Source: Alphaproteobacteria bacterium
Lineage (GTDB): Bacteria > Pseudomonadota > Alphaproteobacteria > Rs-D84
Length of the DNA stretch: 64,000 nucleotides
Assembly (NCBI GenBank): GCA_009784235.1
Contig: WRCC01000002.1
Location: forward strand, 213,346 to 277,345
Reading direction: 5' to 3'
How positions within the stretch are numbered: the first letter of the stretch is position 1; each line of letters begins with the position of its first letter. Below, piece after piece: positions 41,341-48,366 of this stretch. The notes beneath the pieces were generated by a model that was given only the letters and a program-made list of their open reading frames with translations, ran no database searches and was not told the origin of the DNA. Both the position numbers and the translations under genes were made by a program.

Positions 41341-43374
41341 TTTCAACCCATAAAATTTTAGCAGTGAATCCGGCTTTGGGTCGCGGCCCATAAATTCACG
41401 GTAAATTTCATCCATTTTTTTTGTACCGCCCATGGCCAATACTGTATCGCGATACCGATGCATTAAATCTTTGTCGAATGGATTTCCGTTTGCCGCGATA
41501 TACGCGTCTGCGGCCATCTGTTCCGCCCACAGATAGCTGTAATATCCGGCCGAATACGAATGCGCAAATGGATGCATGAAAGCGGTCAGCGGCCGGTCAT
41601 ACGATGGTCCGGGTGTAATTGAATCCGCCGGGCGCGCGGTATCAAACGCGCTGCGAATTTGTTGTGCGGTCATTTTTCCTTGGGTATGAATTTCCATATC
41701 GAACAAGCTGTACTCTGTTTTCCAAACCATTTCCGTACCGCGCATAAATCGGTCTGATTTGATAATTTTTTCAATTAATTCATCCGGCATTGGTTCGCCT
41801 GTTTTATAATGACGTGCAATGCGTTTCAATGTCACCGGAGAATTCCAAAAATATTCCAAGAAACTGGACGGGAATTCAACCACATCGCGGTCCACGGCCG
41901 TGCCGGATAAATCCAATTCATCAACGGCCGAAAGCAATCCGTGCAATCCGTGCCCAATTTCATGGAACAATGTCGCAACATCTTTTGTGGCCATTAATGA
42001 TGGCGTATCCTTGGTCGCGGCTGGGAAATTTCCGACGTTCAAGACTTTGGGCAAATGGCGTACGCCATTTGCATCCACATAATGCGGACGGAAAGAATTC
42101 ATCCATGCGCCCGGCGATTTAGTTTCACGCGTCGGCAAATCAATAAAGAATCCGGCGATGATTTTCCCATCCCGCGACATATCGTAATATTTCGCATCCG
42201 GGTGCCACAATGGAACTTTGCGTTCCGTAAATTTAATATCAAACATTTCGGCCAGCATATCGAAAATTGCATCGGTCGTACGTCCAGTTTCAAAATATTC
42301 GCGCACGACTGATTCATCCAAATCGTATTGTTCTGTGCGTACAAGGCGTCCATAAAATGCAGCATCGTGGGGCGCAAAATCTTTGATGCCGTCGGTCGCG
42401 GCGCGCGCAGCCAATTCCGCGCGGTCTTGTTTTGCGGATGCGGCGGCACGATTGCGCAAATCTTTCAAGAACGTTTTAACTGCGGCAGGTGATGGTGCAC
42501 TGCGGTCTTCGAATACCAAATCCGCATGGGTTTCATAGCCCAGGATTCCAGCGCGTTCAACACGTAATGAAAGCATATGCGTTATGATATCCATATTTTC
42601 CGGTGCGCGCGCCATACGTGCATCATGCGTTTGTTTGCGCAAATCCCGGTCGGTAACAAAGGTCATTACTGCGACATAATGCGAATCCAGCAATGAAAAT
42701 TCCCACCAATCATCAATGCGCGCCGTCGCGCGGTCGGCCGTCGGCATATCGCCCAATTTCGTTTCGTCCATGATTTTCAGTTTAAAATTTTTGTTTGCTT
42801 CGATAACATTGTTTGAAAAATCATTCGACATTTTTGACATCTCGGCGGCAATTTCTTTTAATCGCGCTTGCTTGTCCGCGGGCAGATTTACGCCCGCAAT
42901 TTCAAATGCGCGAATGACATCAGTGACCAATTTTTGCTGGGCCGCGTTCAATGCGTCAAATTCATTATCGCGGATATACTTGAATCCTTCATATATACCA
43001 CGGTGCCGCGCCATATCAGAACCATAGGCGGACAGTGGTGGAATAATTTCATTCATAATTTGTTTTGTTTCATCGGAATTCATTACGCTGTCCAAATGAT
43101 AAATCGGCATTAATAATTCAGTCAATTTGGCATCATTATCGGCCAGTGCGCGCACAAAATTCATATATGTTTTATCCGGCATAGCGGCCAGTTCAGAGGC
43201 CCGGGCACGCGCCACATCAATCGCATCGTTCACCCGCGCCGGCGCATTGTGCAGCGCATTTTGCGGAAAATATCCCAAATCGTTTTTCATGCATATTCCT
43301 TTGGTATAAATAACAGCCGCGGCGGCCAAAATGACCGCCACAGCAAAAATTATATTTAACAGCTTGTTTTTCAT
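41338..43374 (-). CDS. M3-family zinc metallopeptidase (oligopeptidase A / Dcp type)
   Basis: These enzymes degrade short peptides, for example cut signal peptides. 678 residues. Zinc site HEIGH at 471-475 with third ligand Glu500 in DVVEFPSSFLEYFW; the upstream AGFFIDLPTRE and downstream HSYSAGYYSYLWAE motifs are family typical. Odd point: from the ATG at 43374 the protein starts with an uncleaved-looking membrane helix (about 4-24), unusual for this cytoplasmic family. An internal ATG at 43290 has a better ribosome binding site (AAGGAATAT) and would give a soluble enzyme; both forms are possible. Confidence 0.88.
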   Translation of the reverse strand: MKNKLLNIIFAVAVILAAAAVIYTKGICMKNDLGYFPQNALHNAPARVNDAIDVARARASELAAMPDKTYMNFVRALADNDAKLTELLMPIYHLDSVMNSDETKQIMNEIIPPLSAYGSDMARHRGIYEGFKYIRDNEFDALNAAQQKLVTDVIRAFEIAGVNLPADKQARLKEIAAEMSKMSNDFSNNVIEANKNFKLKIMDETKLGDMPTADRATARIDDWWEFSLLDSHYVAVMTFVTDRDLRKQTHDARMARAPENMDIITHMLSLRVERAGILGYETHADLVFEDRSAPSPAAVKTFLKDLRNRAAASAKQDRAELAARAATDGIKDFAPHDAAFYGRLVRTEQYDLDESVVREYFETGRTTDAIFDMLAEMFDIKFTERKVPLWHPDAKYYDMSRDGKIIAGFFIDLPTRETKSPGAWMNSFRPHYVDANGVRHLPKVLNVGNFPAATKDTPSLMATKDVATLFHEIGHGLHGLLSAVDELDLSGTAVDRDVVEFPSSFLEYFWNSPVTLKRIARHYKTGEPMPDELIEKIIKSDRFMRGTEMVWKTEYSLFDMEIHTQGKMTAQQIRSAFDTARPADSITPGPSYDRPLTAFMHPFAHSYSAGYYSYLWAEQMAADAYIAANGNPFDKDLMHRYRDTVLAMGGTKKMDEIYREFMGRDPKPDSLLKFYGLK

Positions 43375-43411
43375 AACGATAAATATACAAAAAATATAGA
43401 CTTTGTAAAGC

Positions 43412-43960
43412 TTAAATTAAATCCCAATTGACCAGATGATTCAAAAACGCATCAACAAAATCACCACGGCGGTTTTGATAATCCAGATAATAAGCATGTT
43501 CCCACACATCCAAACACAACAATGGTTTCATGCCATGCGCAATCGGCGTGTCTCCGTTCGCAGTTGTAATGATTTTAAGTGTGCCATTATCATCCACCAG
43601 CCATGCCCAACCGCTGCCGAATATGCCCAGCGCGGCGGCTTTGAATTCCGAATTAAAATCTTTGAATGTGTCCGTGATGTGCGATGGGATTTTTGTACCG
43701 CTGTCTTTTTTCAATTTTGCAAAAAAGAAATTATGATTGAAAACTTGCGCGGCATTATTAAATATTTTTCCGTCGCTCTCGCGCACTATTTCTTCCAACG
43801 TCATCGATTCAAATTTTGTTCCGGCAATTAAATCGTTTAAATTTTTTATATATGTGCCCAAATGCCGGTCATAATGGAAATCAACCGTACGCACAGACAT
43901 ATATGGTTCCAGCCCATCACGCGCAAATGGTAATGGATAATTTTCGATATCAAATGCCAT
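43412..43960 (-). CDS. sodB: Superoxide dismutase, Fe/Mn type
   Basis: Converts superoxide to oxygen and hydrogen peroxide. 182 residues. Metal ligands read as His29 (DFHYDRHLGTY), His76 (FNHNFFF), Asp151 and His155 (DVWEHAYYLDY). The NHNFFF segment replaces the usual NHxFFW. The ATG at 43960 follows GGGAGAG and overlaps the end of the upstream PNPOx-like gene by 11 bases, so the two are coupled. Metal choice cannot be told from sequence. Confidence 0.93.
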   Translation of the reverse strand: MAFDIENYPLPFARDGLEPYMSVRTVDFHYDRHLGTYIKNLNDLIAGTKFESMTLEEIVRESDGKIFNNAAQVFNHNFFFAKLKKDSGTKIPSHITDTFKDFNSEFKAAALGIFGSGWAWLVDDNGTLKIITTANGDTPIAHGMKPLLCLDVWEHAYYLDYQNRRGDFVDAFLNHLVNWDLI

Positions 43961-44381
43961 CAATCTCTCCCTTGTGTTCTTCGTATCCGATGTAAAATTT
44001 ATATCTTTTTGGCGTAAAGTGCAAGAAGCAATACGTCGGGTCATCTGGTCCCGTGACATTAAACTTTTTTATGTTGTCGTCCCAGCGGGCGCGTTTTGCA
44101 GCCATGTCTTGGACCAATGTCACTGTGCCGAACAACCGCACAGACATTCGCGTTTCCGGATTGAAATAATACAAACATACATTTGGATTACGCATAATTT
44201 GGCCCAAAGTATGCCATCGCGTTGATGTAAAGAAATACAAATCCAACGTATCAATATCGCGATTAAAAATATTAATAAAATTTCGTGCATCCGGATATCC
44301 GCCCAGACCGTTCGATGCAAAAATTAAATAGTCGCAGCTGCGTATTATATCAATAATTGATTTTTTAACTTCGTTATTCAT
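43950..44381 (-). CDS. Pyridoxamine 5'-phosphate oxidase-like flavin-fold protein
   Basis: 143 residues of the split-barrel FMN-binding fold: DYLIFASNGLGGYPDARNF, LDLYFFTSTRWHTLGQIMRNPNVCLYYF, then RLFGTVTLVQD and a closing FTPKRYKFYIGY. This matches general-stress or PNPOx-like proteins rather than true PdxH, which is longer. The likely cofactor is FMN or F420-type flavin; the substrate is unknown. ATG overlaps the hemW stop (ATGA) and its own end overlaps sodB, so hemW, this gene and sodB form a tight operon. Confidence 0.8.
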   Translation of the reverse strand: MNNEVKKSIIDIIRSCDYLIFASNGLGGYPDARNFINIFNRDIDTLDLYFFTSTRWHTLGQIMRNPNVCLYYFNPETRMSVRLFGTVTLVQDMAAKRARWDDNIKKFNVTGPDDPTYCFLHFTPKRYKFYIGYEEHKGEIDGI

Positions 44382-45457
44382 GCGACCAAGTCTATCAACA
44401 AGCGGTCCAGAAACAAAACGGAACTTCGTCCTATGTGAATATGCGTATCATCGACAATAAATTTATTCGGGTTGGCATGCACAAAATCCCAATTGATTGC
44501 AGCGCGCACATCAGGCGTCAATTCCACGCCGCACATTGTTCGCAATCCGGTAATAATTTTTTCAACTGCGCGGTCGTGATTTGATAATGGTTTGATATTT
44601 AATTTATTATTTATTATTTTGGTCTCGAACCATTGGCTGTCAATTAACACGCGGCCGGCGGCGGATTCGCCAATGCCAATATACGGTTCGCCCGCCCAAA
44701 TATTTTGATTGTGGTGGCATTCAAAACCCGCGCGCGCATAGTTTGAAACTTCATATCGGGGCAGGGCAGGCGCCAAAATTTCATCAATTTTTTCATACAT
44801 CGCTGCGGCCGTATCATCATCGATTTTTTGTACGCCGCGCATGGCCAATGGTGTCCCTGGCTCAATCAACAATTCATAAAGTGAGACGTGCCGCAATCCC
44901 AAATCCAGAATCCCACGGCAAGTTTTTTCGACCGACGCGACCGACTGGCCCGGTAACCCGTATATAAAATCACCGGATGTGTTCAGGCCAAAATCTTGGG
45001 CTATTTTTATTAATTTAATTGCATCGTTGGCGCTGTGCGTGCGCCCCAAGAATTTCAATTCATTATCATCAAAAGACTGTACGCCGACGGACAATCGGTT
45101 AACGCCCGCATCCATAAATTCGCGAAGTCGCGCCGCGCACAATGTACCCGGGTTTGATTCAATTGTAATTTCTGCATCCGGCAAAATATCAAACGTTTCG
45201 CGCGCAGCATCCATGATACGTGCAAACACATCGGTCGGCATTAATGAAGGCGTTCCGCCACCGAAAAATATCGTCGGCACCGCGCACCGGCCTAGTCGCC
45301 CCGACCAATATTTTATATCGGAAATAATTTGCGCCGAATATGCATTCCAATCTGGTTTGCATACCACTGAATGAAACGCACAATAAGCGCATTTGCTGGC
45401 ACAAAACGGAACATGAATATAAAGATTGTGTGGTCTGGTTATTGTATGCTCGGTCAA
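44378..45457 (-). CDS. hemW: Radical SAM protein HemW (HemN-like)
   Basis: HemW is a heme-binding radical SAM protein implicated in heme delivery; older annotations call it coproporphyrinogen dehydrogenase. 359 residues. CASKCAYC places the 4Fe-4S ligands at Cys19, Cys23 and Cys26; GGGTPSLM and the SVGVQSFDDNELKFLGRTH motif follow. The N-terminus leaves no ATG before LYIHVPFC; a TTG at 45457 fits, seven bases after AGGAGGGG supplied by the inverted-repeat element at 45448-45578. First gene of the operon with the PNPOx-like gene and sodB. Confidence 0.88.
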   Translation of the reverse strand: MTEHTITRPHNLYIHVPFCASKCAYCAFHSVVCKPDWNAYSAQIISDIKYWSGRLGRCAVPTIFFGGGTPSLMPTDVFARIMDAARETFDILPDAEITIESNPGTLCAARLREFMDAGVNRLSVGVQSFDDNELKFLGRTHSANDAIKLIKIAQDFGLNTSGDFIYGLPGQSVASVEKTCRGILDLGLRHVSLYELLIEPGTPLAMRGVQKIDDDTAAAMYEKIDEILAPALPRYEVSNYARAGFECHHNQNIWAGEPYIGIGESAAGRVLIDSQWFETKIINNKLNIKPLSNHDRAVEKIITGLRTMCGVELTPDVRAAINWDFVHANPNKFIVDDTHIHIGRSSVLFLDRLLIDLVA

Positions 45458-45578
45458 AGTTCCCCTCCTTTGGAGGGGTGCGGCAAAGCCGTGGGGTGGT
45501 TTACGGTGTATCCGATAGCTTGGGTAAACCACCCCAGCCTGCGGCCACCCCTCCAAAGGAGGGGAACTTTGACCGAGC
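45448..45578. repeat. GTTCCCCTCC inverted-repeat element, copy B
   Basis: Arms GCTCGGTCAAAGTTCCCC and inverse at both ends, inner hairpin CCCCTCC-TTT-GGAGGGG, and a second pair around GTGGTTTAC / GTAAACCAC. Related to 16096-16209. It spans the hemW start region. Confidence 0.85.
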
Positions 45579-45589
45579 CGTATAAAACT

Positions 45590-45674
45590 TGGTGGGCATA
45601 GAGGGACTTGAACCCCCACGAGTTTCCTCACTGGAACCTAAATCCAGCGCGTCTGCCAATTTCGCCATATGCCC
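45590..45674 (-). tRNA. tRNA-Leu (TAG anticodon)
   Basis: 85 nt with long variable arm and encoded CCA. Acceptor GGGCATA pairs with TATGCCC, anticodon loop TTTAGGT. Decodes CUA/CUN. Confidence 0.93.
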
Positions 45675-45683
45675 AGAATGTAC

Positions 45684-45711
45684 ATTCTACATACTGAATA
45701 ATAAAGTTCAA
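45684..45711 (-). promoter_or_regulatory. Promoter of tRNA-Leu
   Basis: On minus: TTGAAC, 16-bp spacer, TAGAAT, ending nine bases before the tRNA. Confidence 0.5.
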
Positions 45712-45754
45712 GTTAAATCATAAATGCGGTACACAAATACCACACTGATTTTTC

Positions 45755-45783
45755 TTGACATTTCGGGCTTTGCATTGCATAAT
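45755..45783 (+). promoter_or_regulatory. Promoter of rplM-rpsI
   Basis: TTGACA, 17-bp spacer, CATAAT, 30 bases before the rplM ATG. Confidence 0.6.
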
Positions 45784-45813
45784 TGCCGGGCAAAAACAAA
45801 GAGGTTAATCAAT

Positions 45814-46290
45814 ATGATAACAAAATCAACGAAATCGTTGAAAGCGTCAGAGCTGACATCCGAATGGATTCTGATTGATGCGACCGACGTCGTTCTGGGC
45901 CGCTTGGCCGCGTATGTCGCGACCATTCTGCGCGGAAAACATAAACCGACATTTACACCGCACATGAATTGCGGCGACAATGTCATCATCATCAATGCAG
46001 ACAAAGTTGCATTGACTGGCAAAAAAGCCGAAAAGACTAAATTTTTCTGGCACACTGGCTGGGTCGGCGGAATCAAAGAACGCACGATGGGCCAAATGCG
46101 CGAAGAAAAGCCAACAAAAATGGTCGAATTGGCTGTTAAACGTATGATTGGCCGCCGTACATCGGTTGCTTTGGCGAATGACCGTTTGAACCGCTTGCAC
46201 GTATATGCCGGTGCGGAACACAAACATTCTGCGCAAAAACCGAAATTGGTTGATTTCGGCGCGATGAATCAAAAGAATAAAAGGGGTTAA
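45814..46290 (+). CDS. rplM: 50S ribosomal protein L13
   Basis: 158 residues. WILIDATDVVLGRLAAYVATILRGKHKPTFTPH gives the family pattern near residues 16-48; later GGIKERTMGQM and HVYAGAEHKHSAQKP. The ATG at 45814 follows AGAGG; the frame is open farther up but without a start signal. rpsI follows after three bases, the usual pair. Confidence 0.96.
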   Translation: MITKSTKSLKASELTSEWILIDATDVVLGRLAAYVATILRGKHKPTFTPHMNCGDNVIIINADKVALTGKKAEKTKFFWHTGWVGGIKERTMGQMREEKPTKMVELAVKRMIGRRTSVALANDRLNRLHVYAGAEHKHSAQKPKLVDFGAMNQKNKRG

Positions 46291-46293
46291 GAA

Positions 46294-46872
46294 ATGACTG
46301 ATACAGTAAAAAAAGCAGCCGCGAAACCAGCGGCGGAAAAGAAAGTCGCAGCCCCGAAAAAAGTAGCAGCGCCAAAGGTTGCAGCTGAAAAGAAAGTAGC
46401 CGCACCGAAAGTCGAAAAAGCAGCGCCGGCCGCAAAACCGGTTGCGAAAGCTGCTGCACCCAAAGCCGAAAAAGCACCAAAAATGACGAACGTCACGTAT
46501 GCCACCGGCAAACGTAAAGATGCGGTTGCGCGCGTGTATTTGGCACCGGGCAAAGGCGATGTCACCGTTAACGGCATGCCAATGTCTGAATATTTCAAAC
46601 GTCCGGTTATGCAGATGATTCTGCGCCAACCGTTCGGCATTGCAAAACGCGACGGTCAATATGATGTTCGCGCATTTGCATCTGGCGGCGGTCTGAGCGG
46701 CCAAGCCGGCGCGGTAAAACATGGAATTTCCAAAGCTTTGTCGATTGCAGACCCGGAAACACGCGGTGCGTTGAAAGCAGCTGGATTCCTGACCCGCGAC
46801 AGCCGCGTTGTGGAACGTAAGAAATTCGGTTTCCGCAAGGCACGTCGTTCGACACAGTTCAGCAAACGTTAA
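46294..46872 (+). CDS. rpsI: 30S ribosomal protein S9 with long Lys/Ala/Pro N-terminal extension
   Basis: 192 residues against about 130 usual. Residues 64-192 are normal S9: [37 protein letters not shown] and the tail [17 protein letters not shown], whose end reaches the ribosomal P site. Residues 1-63 are a low-complexity extension of repeated K-V-A-A-P-K units, as seen in some alphaproteobacterial ribosomal and histone-like proteins. It is positively charged and probably disordered on the small-subunit surface. Confidence 0.95.
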   Translation: MTDTVKKAAAKPAAEKKVAAPKKVAAPKVAAEKKVAAPKVEKAAPAAKPVAKAAAPKAEKAPKMTNVTYATGKRKDAVARVYLAPGKGDVTVNGMPMSEYFKRPVMQMILRQPFGIAKRDGQYDVRAFASGGGLSGQAGAVKHGISKALSIADPETRGALKAAGFLTRDSRVVERKKFGFRKARRSTQFSKR

Positions 46873-46878
46873 TATTAT

Positions 46879-46927
46879 GTGTCATCCCGCATAAATTCCG
46901 CTTCGGCGGAATTTATGCGGGACCTTG
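46879..46927. repeat. GTGTCATCCCGC palindromic unit between rpsI and tig
   Basis: CCCGCATAAATTCCGC and its inverse flank a TTCG tetraloop. The ends (GTGTCATCCCGCA and TGCGGGACCT) match those of the two units inside dnaX. Confidence 0.85.
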
Positions 46928-46947
46928 TTAATACAGGGGAGTATAAA

Positions 46948-48234
46948 ATGTTTAAAAAAGAAAAAATCAAAGATTTACATTATATTGTATCGGGTGTTTT
47001 GACCGCGGCGGAAATTCAGGCTGCGACCGATGAAGTATTGGTAAAATACGGCGAAAAGGCCAAAATTCCAGGATTTCGTCCAGGCAAAGTTCCGCTGGCT
47101 GTTCTGCGCCAAAAATACGGCGCGTCTGCGTTCGGTGAATCTGTGGACAAAGCCATCAATGCCGATTTGGATGCGTATGTAAAAGATAAAAAAATTCGCT
47201 TGGCCGGCGCGCCAAAAGCAGACATGGGCGCGGTCGAAATGGGCGCGGATATTGAATATACATTGGAATTCGATATTTTGCCGACATTGCCGGAATTCGA
47301 TTTGGAAAAATTTACGTTGACCAAGAAAGTTGCCAAAGTCGAAGATTCCGAAGTAAAAAAGTCACTTGAAAATTTGCGCAAATCGCGCGCGACATCTGAA
47401 AAACAAGATGCAAAATACAGCGCGGCCGATGGCGACGTTGTTGTTATTGATTTCAAAGGATTTGTAAAGGATGAAGCATTCGAAGGCGGCGAAGCAAAAA
47501 AGCATCGTCTGATTCTGGGCAGTGGTTCGTTCATACCTGGATTCGAAGAAAAAATCATCGGTCACAAAACCGGCGATAAATTCGATATCAAAGTCAAATT
47601 TCCAAAAGAATATCATTCCAAAGATTTGGCGGGCAAAGATGCGAAATTCGAAATCGAAATTCACGAAATCCGCAAACACAATCTGCCAGACCTGAATGAT
47701 GCGCTTGCCGCCGAAGTTGGATTTAAAACCGTCAAAGAATTGGCCGACCATGTTAAAAAAATCTTGGGCGAACAATACGAAGACGCGGCGATGCGCGAAA
47801 TGCGCAATGAATTGCTGGATATCTTGGCGGACAAAGTTAAATTGGATATTCCGGAAACTTTGGTCAATCAAGAAGTCGAAATGGCCAAAAACGAATTGGC
47901 CCAGCGCGATGCGTCCGAAAAATTCGATGAAAAGAAAGAACAAAAAGACGCGCAGCGTCGTGTAAAGCTTGGTTTGATTCTGGCCGAATGGGGCAGTGCG
48001 AACAAAGTCGAAGTCACGCGCGATGATTTGCAGAAAGCAATTTGGGCCGAAGCATCACGTTACCCAGACCCACAGCAAGTGTTTGAATTCTATAACAAGA
48101 ATCCAAATGCATTGTCCATGGTTCGCGGAATGTTATTCGAACAGAAAGCGTTAGATGCAATGATTGCAAAAACCAAAACCAAAGAAAAATCGGTCAAGCC
48201 GGATGATTTATTCAAACAAGCAGAACCGAAATAA
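46948..48234 (+). CDS. tig: Trigger factor (ribosome-bound chaperone, peptidyl-prolyl isomerase)
   Basis: Trigger factor meets nascent chains at the exit tunnel. 428 residues. Ribosome-binding motif in IPGFRPGKVPLAVLRQKYG (about 37-55), FKBP-type domain at about 145-235 (GDVVVIDFKGFV..GSGSFIPGFEEKIIGHK) and a long helical C-terminal cradle. The ATG at 46948 follows AGGGGAG; the open frame upstream runs through the repeat and is not used. A terminator follows. The usual clpP-clpX neighbours are absent. Confidence 0.96.
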   Translation: MFKKEKIKDLHYIVSGVLTAAEIQAATDEVLVKYGEKAKIPGFRPGKVPLAVLRQKYGASAFGESVDKAINADLDAYVKDKKIRLAGAPKADMGAVEMGADIEYTLEFDILPTLPEFDLEKFTLTKKVAKVEDSEVKKSLENLRKSRATSEKQDAKYSAADGDVVVIDFKGFVKDEAFEGGEAKKHRLILGSGSFIPGFEEKIIGHKTGDKFDIKVKFPKEYHSKDLAGKDAKFEIEIHEIRKHNLPDLNDALAAEVGFKTVKELADHVKKILGEQYEDAAMREMRNELLDILADKVKLDIPETLVNQEVEMAKNELAQRDASEKFDEKKEQKDAQRRVKLGLILAEWGSANKVEVTRDDLQKAIWAEASRYPDPQQVFEFYNKNPNALSMVRGMLFEQKALDAMIAKTKTKEKSVKPDDLFKQAEPK

Positions 48235-48263
48235 AAAAATCCCGCATTACGCGGGATTTTTTA
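48234..48263 (+). terminator. Terminator of tig
   Basis: AAAAATCCCGC-ATTAC-GCGGGATTTTTT. Confidence 0.8.
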
Positions 48264-48312
48264 ATCAAATGAATGGCTGGTCAAACAAACACAATATTTG
48301 TTACTTATCCCT

Positions 48313-48340
48313 TTTACCGTTTTCCTTTTTATGATATAAT
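48313..48340 (+). promoter_or_regulatory. Extended -10 promoter of the 705-residue protein gene
   Basis: TTTACC, 16-bp spacer, TATAAT preceded by TGA. The word TTTTTATGATATAATT is shared exactly with the promoter region before the 896-residue protein gene (56917-56932). Confidence 0.55.
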
Positions 48341-48366
48341 TGCGTAAAGAATATAGGGGAAAATAT

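Noticed and set aside
45847..46722. 291-residue open frame on minus, Cys/Phe-rich
   Set aside because: Antisense to rplM and rpsI; the repeats are the reverse of the S9 extension.
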